Shown here: positions 17,774 to 25,012 of the stretch, in pieces
How positions within the stretch are numbered: position 1 is the stretch's first letter
Layout of the letters: every line of letters starts with the position of its first letter
NCBI GenBank assembly: GCA_031553505.1
Contig: JAVBLP010000015.1
Location: 1-43,289 of the forward strand
Origin: JAVBLP01 sp031553505
Lineage (GTDB): Bacteria > Elusimicrobiota > Endomicrobiia > Endomicrobiales > Endomicrobiaceae
Length of the DNA stretch: 43,289 nt
Direction: 5' to 3'
Translations under genes and position numbers: made by a program
Notes under the pieces: generated by a model
Told to the model about the DNA's origin: nothing
Databases searched by the model: none
Seen by the model: only the letters and a program-made list of their open reading frames with translations

Positions 17774-19258
17774 GTGATGGAAAATTTAGAAAAAATACTG
17801 TCTTATCTGCCTGCTGAAGACCTTTCCTTAATAAAAAAAGCGTATGAATACGCTTCATGCGCGCATTTCTGCCAGATCAGGGCGTCAGGCGACCCTTATT
17901 TTACGCACTGCGTTTCGGTAACAATGAACCTTGCCGAACTTAAAATGGACGGCGCGACTATAGCCGCGGCGCTTTTGCACGATGTTTTGGAAGATACGCT
18001 TGTGACCGAGCAGGAACTGACAAAAGAATTCGGCGAAGAAGTAACGTCGCTTGTAAAAGGCGTTACAAAACTCAACAAATACCAGTTTGACGATAATATT
18101 ACCGCGCAGGCGGAAAACTGGCGCAAAATGCTTCTCGCTGTCGTAAAAGACATACGAGTTATAATCATCAAACTAGCTGACAGGCTTCATAATATGCGCA
18201 CCATAAAATTTCTGCCTCCCGATAAACAAAAAACGATCGCAAACGAATCTCTTACGCTTTACGCGCCTTTCGCGCACAGGCTTGGCATATATAAATGGAA
18301 AAGCGAGCTTGAAGACCTTGCTTTTGAAATTTTGCAGCCCGTCCAGTATAACCAGATTAAAACGCAGTGGGAAAAACGCGCTGAAAGCAATATTAAAAAT
18401 TTAACGGAAGTCGAAAACCAGATAAAAGCGAAAATTGAACCTTCGGAAGATATAGCTTTCAGGATATCGGCAAGGCCAAAAAACCTTTACGGGATCTATA
18501 AAAAAATGGAAAGGCAGAACAAGCCGTTTTCCGCTATAGAAGATTTATTCGGGCTGCGTATAATTACCGATACCATCGAAAACTGCTACGCGATACTAAG
18601 CATCATAAATTCAAATTTTAAACTTGTCGAAGGCTCTTTTACGGATTATATAAACGTTCCTAAATCCAATATGTACCAGTCTTTGCACTTAACAATCCTT
18701 TCCGACAAAAACGTAATCGTTGAAACGCAGATAAGGACCGAAGAGATGCACCAGAGGGCGGAGTACGGCATCGCGGCGCATTGGCGCTATAAGCGCAAAG
18801 TTGAAAACCCCAAAGGTTCTGCCGCGGCAAAAGAAGACAATAAAAATATTATGGCTGAAGACCGGCTGGACTGGCTTAAACAGTTTTTGGAGTGGCAAAG
18901 GGAAACGACCGATTCCACCGAATTTCTGGATACGCTTAAAACCGAATGCAATTTTGAGCAGATATTTGTTTTTACGCCTAACAAGAAAGTTATCAAGCTT
19001 CCGCTCGGGGCAACCGCAATAGATTTTGCTTACGCGGTGCATTCTGAAATCGGCGATACGTGCATGGGCGCTAAAGTAAACGGCAAGATGGTAACGATAG
19101 ACTCAAAGCTTAAAACCGGCGATATTTGCGAAATACTTGTAAGGAAAAACATAAAACCAAGCGAAAACTGGCTGAAATTTGCCATTACGGCGCAGGCAAG
19201 GTCAAGAATCAGAAGGTATTTGAGGGAACGTGGAAATACAGTTAAAGGCAAGCAATAA
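17774..19258 (+). CDS. rel: Bifunctional (p)ppGpp synthetase/hydrolase with truncated regulatory domain
   Basis: RelA/SpoT proteins make and degrade the alarmone (p)ppGpp. The HD hydrolase domain is intact (H45, H69-D70 in LLHDVLEDT, then LADRLHNMRT). The synthetase domain has IYKKMERQ, EDLFGLRII, FTDYINVPK and VETQIRTEEMHQRAEYGIAAHW. A TGS domain follows (QIFVFTPNKKVIKLPLGATAIDFAY, ~390-450). The usual NGYQS motif reads NMYQS. At 494 residues the protein ends just after TGS. The helical, zinc-finger/CC and ACT/RRM domains of the usual ~700-residue enzyme are absent, and no remnant is seen before a terminator 20 bases on. GTG 17774 is better spaced from AAGGA (17759-17763) than ATG 17777. Confidence 0.93.
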   Translation: MMENLEKILSYLPAEDLSLIKKAYEYASCAHFCQIRASGDPYFTHCVSVTMNLAELKMDGATIAAALLHDVLEDTLVTEQELTKEFGEEVTSLVKGVTKLNKYQFDDNITAQAENWRKMLLAVVKDIRVIIIKLADRLHNMRTIKFLPPDKQKTIANESLTLYAPFAHRLGIYKWKSELEDLAFEILQPVQYNQIKTQWEKRAESNIKNLTEVENQIKAKIEPSEDIAFRISARPKNLYGIYKKMERQNKPFSAIEDLFGLRIITDTIENCYAILSIINSNFKLVEGSFTDYINVPKSNMYQSLHLTILSDKNVIVETQIRTEEMHQRAEYGIAAHWRYKRKVENPKGSAAAKEDNKNIMAEDRLDWLKQFLEWQRETTDSTEFLDTLKTECNFEQIFVFTPNKKVIKLPLGATAIDFAYAVHSEIGDTCMGAKVNGKMVTIDSKLKTGDICEILVRKNIKPSENWLKFAITAQARSRIRRYLRERGNTVKGKQ

Positions 19259-19277
19259 ATAACAAGCAACAAATAAT

Positions 19278-19310
19278 AAACCTTAAGAAATATTTTTTTC
19301 TTAAGGTTTT
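19278..19310 (+). terminator. Rho-independent terminator after rel
   Basis: A perfect 13-bp stem (19278-19290 paired with 19297-19309) with a 6-base loop begins 20 bases after the rel stop. It is followed by T-rich sequence. It probably ends the transcript that includes rel. Confidence 0.8.
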
Positions 19311-19436
19311 ATTGTTGTATACAGGTTTTGCCGTTATGCCGCCATGAGCGAAACTCACTTTTTGTTTGTGTGTTGTTTTACGGGTTTCGGATTTGCCTTC
19401 AAAATATTAGTAAAATGCGAAAATCCAATACAAAAG

Positions 19437-19470
19437 AAAAAAGACAGCCTTTTTAAAGGCTGTCTTTTTT
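19437..19470 (-). terminator. Bidirectional hairpin terminator downstream of rpmB
   Basis: A perfect 14-bp stem (19437-19450 with 19457-19470, core GACAGCCT/AGGCTGTC) carries A6 on one side and T6 on the other. It lies 16 bases past the rpmB stop on the minus strand. It can therefore end rpmB transcription and also block read-through from the rel side. Confidence 0.85.
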
Positions 19471-19486
19471 GATGGTTTAGTTTAAG

Positions 19487-19678
19487 CTATATGGCCTTTT
19501 TAACTTTATTGGATTTTATGCATGAAGTGCAGACATATTCTCTGGTTTTCTTTCCGCCCAGCATTATATTAAGACTCTGGAGATTAGGTCTGAAAAGCCT
19601 TTTTGAAGCTTTATTTGAATGGCTGATTGTGTTTCCTGATGTTGAACCTTTTCCGCAAACTACGCATTTATAAGACAT
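19487..19678 (-). CDS. rpmB: 50S ribosomal protein L28
   Basis: L28 is a small protein of the large ribosomal subunit. The 63-residue product has two CxxC pairs (C5/C8 and C50/C53), marking the zinc-binding form of L28, and the conserved core ISHSNKASKRLFRPNLQ. GGAGGT on the minus strand (complement of 19688-19693) gives a strong ribosome site 9 bases before the ATG. It is the only confident minus-strand gene in the window. It has its own promoter and terminator and is divergent from recG. Confidence 0.96.
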   Translation of the reverse strand: MSYKCVVCGKGSTSGNTISHSNKASKRLFRPNLQSLNIMLGGKKTREYVCTSCIKSNKVKKAI

Positions 19679-19715
19679 TGTTTTGATACCTCCGGTAATC
19701 TGTAACTGATAAACG

Positions 19716-19744
19716 ATTCTATAAAATTTTATTTATTTTTGCAA
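19716..19744 (-). promoter_or_regulatory. Predicted promoter for rpmB
   Basis: On the minus strand TTGCAA (19744-19739) and TAGAAT (19721-19716) are 17 bases apart. The start of transcription would be near 19709, giving a leader of about 30 bases that includes the GGAGGT site. Confidence 0.5.
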
Positions 19745-19773
19745 ATACCTGCCTGCCCTAAACTAAAACTTTG

Positions 19774-19779
19774 TATAAT
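19774..19779 (+). promoter_or_regulatory. Predicted -10 element for recG
   Basis: A consensus TATAAT lies only 6 bases before the preferred recG ATG at 19786, with no good -35 match 17 bases upstream. If used, transcription would begin at or within a base or two of the ATG, giving a leaderless message. No ribosome-binding site is present. Confidence 0.4.
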
Positions 19780-19785
19780 AAGCCT

Positions 19786-21366
19786 ATGCTAAATTTAGAA
19801 AGCGAAGTGCAGTACATAAAAGGAATCGGCCCGAAAAGGGCGCAGATGCTTGCGCGTTTAGGCATTAATAATGCAGGCGATTTGCTGACTTTTCTTCCAG
19901 TCCAATACCAGGACAGAAGTAAAACCGTTGAAATCGCAAGGGCTTATATGCAGCCGCAATGCTGTATATTCGGCAAAATAGGCAAATCTTACGAAAGAAA
20001 GCTCTCGAAAGACCTTTCACTTTTAGATATTGAAATATTTGATAAAAGCGGCATGGCGTATGCCCGCTTTTTCAGGAAGAAAAACCCTTACTCCAAAATT
20101 GATGTGTTCGGTTCAATAAAAAACGCTTTCCAGCCGGAAAGTTTTGCTTATATTTATGGGGACTCAAGAGCCGAAATAGGCGCAAGGTATATAGCCGTAA
20201 GTGATTACGAAGTTGTATCTAAAACTGATGATAAACCTGAAATGTTTAATAAAATAATACCTGTTTACGCGGCAACTGAAGGTTTGAGCCAGAAAGTGAT
20301 ACGCGAAGCCGTAAAAAGCGTTTTAATCTCATCCGCAGGGCTTTATCCGGACATTTCAGATATCATCCCGCAGTTTGACGGCATGCAAAAAATGAAGTCG
20401 TACCGGGCTTTGGAAAGGATGCATTATCCTTTCAATATGCAGGATGCCGAAGAATCAAGAAGAAATTTCGCGCTTCAGGAGTTTTTTATACTGGAAACCG
20501 CCCTCGCCTTATCAAGAAAGCACATAAAAAAGAACCCGAAAAAACAAAAATATGAAATTAAAAAAACTCTGCTTACGCCGTTTAAAAACAATTTAAAGTT
20601 CGAATTTACAAAAGCGCAAAAGAAAGCGATAAATGAAATATTTGAAGATATGCAAAGCCCTTACCCTATGAACAGGATGCTGATGGGGGACGTAGGTTCC
20701 GGCAAAACGGTAGTTTCTTTAAGCGCCGTGCTGCTTGCCGCGGAAAACGGTTTTCAGTCTATGATAATCGCGCCCACGGAAATCCTCGCGGAGCAGCACT
20801 TTTTAACAATTTCAAACATGCTTAAAGGGCTTGGCGTAAAAGCTGCGCTTGCCACGTCTTCTACATTAAAAAAGAAAGGCGAGCGCGAAAAAATCCTTGC
20901 TCAAATAAGCAGCGGGGAAATAAAAATTGCTATCGGTACGCATTCCCTTATTGAAGACAGGATAAAATTCAAAAACCTTGCTTTTGTCGTAATAGACGAG
21001 CAGCACAGGTTCGGCGTGATGCAGAAGTACGCCGCTTTGGATAAAGCAGAAACGCCGGATATTCTTATGATGACGGCAACTCCTATACCGAGGGCTCTTG
21101 CCATGACAGTTTACGGCGAAATGGACATGACTGTTATAGATGAACTGCCTCCGGGAAGAATCCCCATAAAAACATTTTTTACGGCAGAAAGCGCGGCGTA
21201 CAACAATACAGCTAAAGAACTTGAAAACGGCGGACAGGCTTATATAGTTTATCCGTTAATTGATGAATCCGATAAAATAGCTTTAAAATCAGCCGTCACG
21301 GAAGCGGAAAAACTTTCGCAAAACCGCTTTAAAAATTTTAAAGTCGGGCTGTTGCACGGAAAATGA
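19786..21366 (+). CDS. recG: ATP-dependent DNA helicase RecG, N-terminal part (frameshifted)
   Basis: RecG remodels stalled replication forks and Holliday junctions. This frame holds the wedge/OB domain (~1-230, with KGIGPKRAQMLARLGI at the start). It also holds helicase motifs: Walker A GDVGSGKT near residue ~305, IAPTEILAEQH, DEQHRFG and TATPIPRAL. The frame stops after VGLLHGK, in the middle of the second RecA-like domain. The rest of the enzyme follows at once in the -1 frame, overlapping by four bases. Together the two frames give ~700 residues, the normal RecG length. ATG 19786 is preferred over TTG 19771, which lies across the -10 element. Whether functional RecG is made depends on the frameshift. 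Confidence 0.9.
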   Translation: MLNLESEVQYIKGIGPKRAQMLARLGINNAGDLLTFLPVQYQDRSKTVEIARAYMQPQCCIFGKIGKSYERKLSKDLSLLDIEIFDKSGMAYARFFRKKNPYSKIDVFGSIKNAFQPESFAYIYGDSRAEIGARYIAVSDYEVVSKTDDKPEMFNKIIPVYAATEGLSQKVIREAVKSVLISSAGLYPDISDIIPQFDGMQKMKSYRALERMHYPFNMQDAEESRRNFALQEFFILETALALSRKHIKKNPKKQKYEIKKTLLTPFKNNLKFEFTKAQKKAINEIFEDMQSPYPMNRMLMGDVGSGKTVVSLSAVLLAAENGFQSMIIAPTEILAEQHFLTISNMLKGLGVKAALATSSTLKKKGEREKILAQISSGEIKIAIGTHSLIEDRIKFKNLAFVVIDEQHRFGVMQKYAALDKAETPDILMMTATPIPRALAMTVYGEMDMTVIDELPPGRIPIKTFFTAESAAYNNTAKELENGGQAYIVYPLIDESDKIALKSAVTEAEKLSQNRFKNFKVGLLHGK

Positions 21367-21887
21367 AACCGGATGAAAAAAATGAAATAATGAAAAAGTT
21401 TAAGAATAAAGAGTACGATATATTAATATCCACCACGGTTATAGAAGTCGGTATTGACGTACCGAACGCGACAGTCATGATAATACAGCACGCGGACCGG
21501 TTCGGATTGTCCGCTTTGCACCAGCTGCGCGGCAGAATAGGAAGGGGCAAAAAACAATCGTACTGTTTTCTTGTAGGCAATGTCAAAAGTGAAAACGCGG
21601 CAAAAAGGCTGCAAATTATGACAGAAACCAATAACGGTTTTAAAATAGCCGAAGAAGATTTAAAGATGAGAGGCCCCGGAGAGTTTATGGGCACCGTACA
21701 GCACGGATTTCCTGAGTTTAAAGCCGGCGATTTGATAAAAGACGCCGATATAATAGATTTTACAAAAAACCGCGCAAGGGAGTTAATAGAAGAAGACCCT
21801 GAACTTATAAAAACCGAACACCTGCTGTTAAAAAAACTTATAAGTTTAAGGTTTTTAAGCAAATTGAAGCTTACTAAAGTCGGATAA
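21363..21887 (+). CDS. recG: RecG, C-terminal part (-1 frame continuation)
   Basis: This 174-codon frame carries the remainder of RecG: MKPDEKNEIMKKF, the motif V region STTVIEVGIDVPNA, motif VI LHQLRGRIGRG, and the RecG-specific EEDLKMRGPGEFMG. The join LLHGK/MKPDEK is exactly where the intact protein would read HGKMKP. Adding one A to the A-run at 21360-21363, or a -1 slip on AAA before TGA, restores one frame. The ATGA overlap could also allow re-initiation, but the separate C-terminal half would lack ATP binding. No independent ribosome site is seen. Confidence 0.85.
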   Translation: MKPDEKNEIMKKFKNKEYDILISTTVIEVGIDVPNATVMIIQHADRFGLSALHQLRGRIGRGKKQSYCFLVGNVKSENAAKRLQIMTETNNGFKIAEEDLKMRGPGEFMGTVQHGFPEFKAGDLIKDADIIDFTKNRARELIEEDPELIKTEHLLLKKLISLRFLSKLKLTKVG

Positions 21888-21894
21888 AGTCAAA

Positions 21895-22066
21895 TAATAA
21901 TTAATTAATAGAAAGAAAAAATTGCTAAACTTCTGCCTTTCCTGCCGTCATACTGAAAAATCCGTAGAATTTTGAATGTATACAGTAGTTAAAAGACTGA
22001 ATTCTTCTGCGGCAGACAGATGCCGTATCAGAATATCAAACAATATCAGTATCTAATAATTAATTA
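21895..22066. repeat. Intergenic insertion-like segment bounded by 13-bp direct repeats
   Basis: The 237-base gap between recG and coaD holds a segment flanked by TAATAATTAATTA at 21895-21907 and again at 22054-22066. The 146 bases between include a region (about 21936-22020) that resembles the palindromic element at 38306-38391. Shared pieces are CTGAAAA, a G-AGAAT segment and ACTGAAT leading to CTGCGG. The direct repeats are AT-rich and could be chance, but the arrangement looks like a small decayed mobile repeat with target duplication. Confidence 0.35.
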
Positions 22067-22083
22067 TTTAACTGCCGATTACA

Positions 22084-22113
22084 TTGACAAAACATATTGA
22101 AATTTGATATAAA
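22084..22113 (+). promoter_or_regulatory. Predicted strong promoter for coaD-pilT
   Basis: A perfect TTGACA (22084-22089) and TATAAA (22108-22113, within TATAAAAT) are 18 bases apart. Transcription would start near 22120, only about 5 bases before the coaD ATG at 22125. There is no room for a ribosome site, so the message looks leaderless. Confidence 0.65.
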
Positions 22114-22124
22114 ATTAACCTGTT

Positions 22125-22613
22125 ATGAAGAAAAATTTCTCGGCAGTTTATCCAGGAAGTTTTGACCCACCTACAAACGGGCATTTAGACATCATTACAC
22201 GCGCGTCAAAATTATTCCCGAAAATCATTGTAGCCGTAACCGAAAACTCAAATAAGCAGCATTTATTTTCTTTAAACGAAAGGGTAAAACTCCTTAAAGA
22301 ATGCTGTAAAAATTTAAAAAACGTCAAAATTGTTTCATTTTCAGGGCTTCTTGCAGATTATGTAGTTAAAATCGACTCTTTTGTGCTTATAAGGGGCTTA
22401 AGAGCGCTGTCAGATTTTGAGTACGAGTTCCAGATGGCTCTTATGAACAGGAATTTAAACAAAAATATAGAAACTGTTTTTCTCATGCCTGACCAGGCAT
22501 ACACGTTTCTTTCTTCAAGCATGGTAAAAGAAATAGCATCGCTTGGCGGAAAAACTAAAAATCTTGTGCCTGACTGCGTAGAGAAAAAACTAAAAAATTT
22601 AAAGAGGTTCTAA
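22125..22613 (+). CDS. coaD: Phosphopantetheine adenylyltransferase
   Basis: CoaD transfers AMP from ATP to 4'-phosphopantetheine, the fourth step of coenzyme A synthesis. The 162-residue protein has the nucleotidyltransferase motif PGSFDPPTNGH (H20 of the TxGH motif), the substrate loop VLIRGLRALSDFEYEFQMALMNR and the C-terminal FLSSSMVKEIA (equivalent to ISSTxVRE). Length is typical. It sits directly behind a strong promoter without a ribosome site and 3 bases before pilT. Confidence 0.96.
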   Translation: MKKNFSAVYPGSFDPPTNGHLDIITRASKLFPKIIVAVTENSNKQHLFSLNERVKLLKECCKNLKNVKIVSFSGLLADYVVKIDSFVLIRGLRALSDFEYEFQMALMNRNLNKNIETVFLMPDQAYTFLSSSMVKEIASLGGKTKNLVPDCVEKKLKNLKRF

Positions 22614-22616
22614 AAC

Positions 22617-23708
22617 ATGTACGATTTAGTTACCCTTGTAGAGAACATGGTTGCGGTTAACGCTTCCGACCTTCATATCACGGTAGGCGCTCCGCCTGTT
22701 TACAGGTGCAGCACAAGGATTACGCCGGCGGGAAAAATAGCCCTGGATTCCGACAACTGTGAAAAGCTTATTTTTAGCGTTCTAAACGAAGCGCAGATAA
22801 GGCGTTTTGAAAAAAACTACGAGCTTGATATGTCTTTCGGCATAAAAGGCATCGGCAGAATAAGAATGAACGTTTTCAGGCAGAGAGGCTCTATTGCAGC
22901 CGCGTTAAGGCTTATACCTACAAAAGCCTGGCCGCTTGACGCTTTAAACCTTCCAGAAAAAATTTATGACATAGTTAACATACCTAAAGGCCTCGTGCTT
23001 GTAACGGGGGAAACAGGCTCCGGAAAATCAACTACGCTTGCCGCTATGATAGATTATATCAACCAAAGGCGTTCCGGGCATATAATAACCGTTGAAGACC
23101 CTATCGAATACATACATAATCACAAAAAATGCATAGTAAACCAAAGAGAAATCGGCACGGATTCGGCTTCGTTCGCGCAGGCTTTGAAATACGTTTTGAG
23201 GCAAGACCCCGACATTATCCTCATCGGTGAAATGAGAGACCTTGAAACGATAGCCGCCGCGACAACAATAGCGGAAACGGGCCATTTGGTTTTCGCGACG
23301 CTCCATACTATGGATGCCGCTTCATCGATAAACAGAATGGTTGACGTGTTTCCTTCTCACCAGCAGGGGCAGATAAGGTCGCAGCTTTCTTTAACGCTTC
23401 AGGCGGTTTTAAGCCAGCAGCTTATGCCAAATGCCGCAGGAAACGGCATGGTGCTAGCAGCGGAATTGATGCTTATGACGCCTGCAATAAGGAGCATCAT
23501 AAGAGAAATGAGAACCGAGCAGATATACACGCAGATACAAATGGGCGCTAATCTCGGCATGCAGACTATGAACCAATCCATCGCTTTTAACGTTGCCAAC
23601 GGAAAAATAACACAGGATACCGCTTTTGAATACACTACAAACAGGGAAGAGCTTCAAAGGCTTATAAATTCTTCATTAATAAACAAAAAAGCAACAACGA
23701 GAGGATAA
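22617..23708 (+). CDS. pilT: Type IV pilus retraction ATPase PilT
   Basis: PilT is the hexameric motor that depolymerises type IV pili for twitching, DNA uptake and adhesion. The 363-residue protein has the PAS-like N-domain (ASDLHITVGAPPVYR), Walker A GETGSGKST (~131-139), an acidic Asp box, Walker B LRQDPDIILIGEMRD, and the His box HLVFATLHT. It also has the C-terminal AIRSIIREM motif that marks PilT rather than PilB or GspE. No PilB, PilC or secretin is in the window, so the rest of the pilus machine lies elsewhere. AGAGG at 22603-22607, in the end of coaD, serves its start. Confidence 0.94.
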   Translation: MYDLVTLVENMVAVNASDLHITVGAPPVYRCSTRITPAGKIALDSDNCEKLIFSVLNEAQIRRFEKNYELDMSFGIKGIGRIRMNVFRQRGSIAAALRLIPTKAWPLDALNLPEKIYDIVNIPKGLVLVTGETGSGKSTTLAAMIDYINQRRSGHIITVEDPIEYIHNHKKCIVNQREIGTDSASFAQALKYVLRQDPDIILIGEMRDLETIAAATTIAETGHLVFATLHTMDAASSINRMVDVFPSHQQGQIRSQLSLTLQAVLSQQLMPNAAGNGMVLAAELMLMTPAIRSIIREMRTEQIYTQIQMGANLGMQTMNQSIAFNVANGKITQDTAFEYTTNREELQRLINSSLINKKATTRG

Positions 23709-23713
23709 ACCTT

Positions 23714-24172
23714 ATGCAAAAGAAGAATGGTTTTAGCGCAATAGAGATTGTAATTGCCGTGGCAGTTGTAGTACTTTTTGCAATAATTGCCGTTCCAAAG
23801 CTTGCGGATGTTTTAAGAAAATCCAATGAAGGCGCCACAAAAGGCGGCCTCGGCGCTTTAAGGAGCGCGATTGCCGTATATTACGGCGACCATGAAGGAA
23901 ATTATCCCGGCGAGAATATAGTTGAAGAGATAACGGCAGACGGAAAATACATAAAAGAAATACCCGTTGCTTACTGCCCGCCTTATCATCCAAAATCCGG
24001 CAAAGTCATTGTTCTTACCGGCGAAAATGACGCAGATATACCGGAAGACACCGGAGAATGGATTTATAAAGCAGTTGAAAACGATGATGACGGAACAGGC
24101 AGAGTAAAGGGCCAAATTTGGATTAACTGCTCGCATGTAGATTCCAAGGGCAATATCTGGAGCGAATTATAG
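23714..24172 (+). CDS. Type IV pilin-like / pseudopilin protein
   Basis: This is a 152-residue secreted fibre subunit with a class III signal: a short basic leader MQKKNG, cleavage after G6, then FSAIEIVIAVAVVVLFAIIAV with the conserved Glu at mature position 5 (E11). The hydrophobic alpha-helix continues to ~residue 33. The globular part is small and acidic and has two cysteines (C88-type CPPYHP and CSHVD) that may form the usual D-region disulfide. The core motif SAIEI differs from the common TLIEL. It lies between pilT and pilD and could be a major pilin, a minor pilin or a type II secretion pseudopilin; the sequence alone does not settle this. Confidence 0.85.
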   Translation: MQKKNGFSAIEIVIAVAVVVLFAIIAVPKLADVLRKSNEGATKGGLGALRSAIAVYYGDHEGNYPGENIVEEITADGKYIKEIPVAYCPPYHPKSGKVIVLTGENDADIPEDTGEWIYKAVENDDDGTGRVKGQIWINCSHVDSKGNIWSEL

Positions 24173-24173
24173 G

Positions 24174-25010
24174 ATGGAACTGCTAAATACTGAAATAATC
24201 CTTTTCGGCACGTTTTTTTGTTTCATTTTCGGTTTACTTTTAGGAAGTTTCGCGAATGTCTGTATATACAGGATACCTTTGGACCTTTCAATAGTAAGTC
24301 CGCCTTCTGCCTGCCCGAAATGCAAAAAATTTATTCCGTGGCATGATAATATCCCAGTCATAAGCTACATAGCGCTTTTGGGAAAATGCCGTTCATGCGG
24401 AAATAAAATATCGATAGTTTACCCGCTTATAGAACTTTTAACAGGCATTACGTTTGCGTTGGTTTTCTACAAATACGGCATGTCCGTAAATACGCTCCTT
24501 TTCTTAATACTTACGTTTTCGCTTATCGTAATATCCGGCATAGATTACTACCACAAAGTAATACCTGACATTTTTCCGCTTATACTCGCCTGCGCGGGAC
24601 TGCTTTTATCGTTCTTCAATACAACTTTGGGAGATACATACCTACAAAGGTTTTTACATTCCGTTTACGGCTTAGCCGCAGGCGGCGGTTCTTTGTTTTT
24701 AATAGGGGTGCTTGGCAAAGCGGTTTATAAAAAAGAAGCCATGGGCGGCGGAGACGTTAAGCTTATGGCGGGCGTCGGCGCAATAATCGGCTGGCAATGC
24801 GCCCTTTTTGCGATATTTGTCGCGGCGCTCATCGGAAGCATAGCAGGGCTTTTGCTTGTAATATTTAGTAAAAAAAGAGAATACCTTCCTTTCGGGCCAT
24901 TTTTAGCTTTTGGTTCATATATAACGCTGTTCCTTCCTGCTCCGGCAGTTATGCTTAATATGCTTTTCGAATGGGAAACAAATCTAATTAGTAAATTTGC
25001 CGGGTTTTAG
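24174..25010 (+). CDS. pilD: Prepilin peptidase / N-methyltransferase (PilD family)
   Basis: PilD cleaves the leader of type IV prepilins and methylates the new N-terminus at the inner membrane. The 278-residue polytopic protein has the methyltransferase domain with GSFANVCIYRIP and the two zinc CxxC pairs (C47/C50 and C72/C75). It also has the two catalytic aspartates of the peptidase: D in GIDYYHKVIPD and D in MGGGDVKLM. About eight hydrophobic helices are visible. It begins 1 base after the pilin gene, its evident substrate, and ends 2 bases before the ligase-like gene. Confidence 0.95.
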   Translation: MELLNTEIILFGTFFCFIFGLLLGSFANVCIYRIPLDLSIVSPPSACPKCKKFIPWHDNIPVISYIALLGKCRSCGNKISIVYPLIELLTGITFALVFYKYGMSVNTLLFLILTFSLIVISGIDYYHKVIPDIFPLILACAGLLLSFFNTTLGDTYLQRFLHSVYGLAAGGGSLFLIGVLGKAVYKKEAMGGGDVKLMAGVGAIIGWQCALFAIFVAALIGSIAGLLLVIFSKKREYLPFGPFLAFGSYITLFLPAPAVMLNMLFEWETNLISKFAGF

Positions 25011-25012
25011 CC

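Noticed and set aside
19771..19785. TTG start for recG
   Set aside because: It overlaps the predicted -10 element and adds residues not expected in RecG; ATG 19786 starts at a typical RecG N-terminus.
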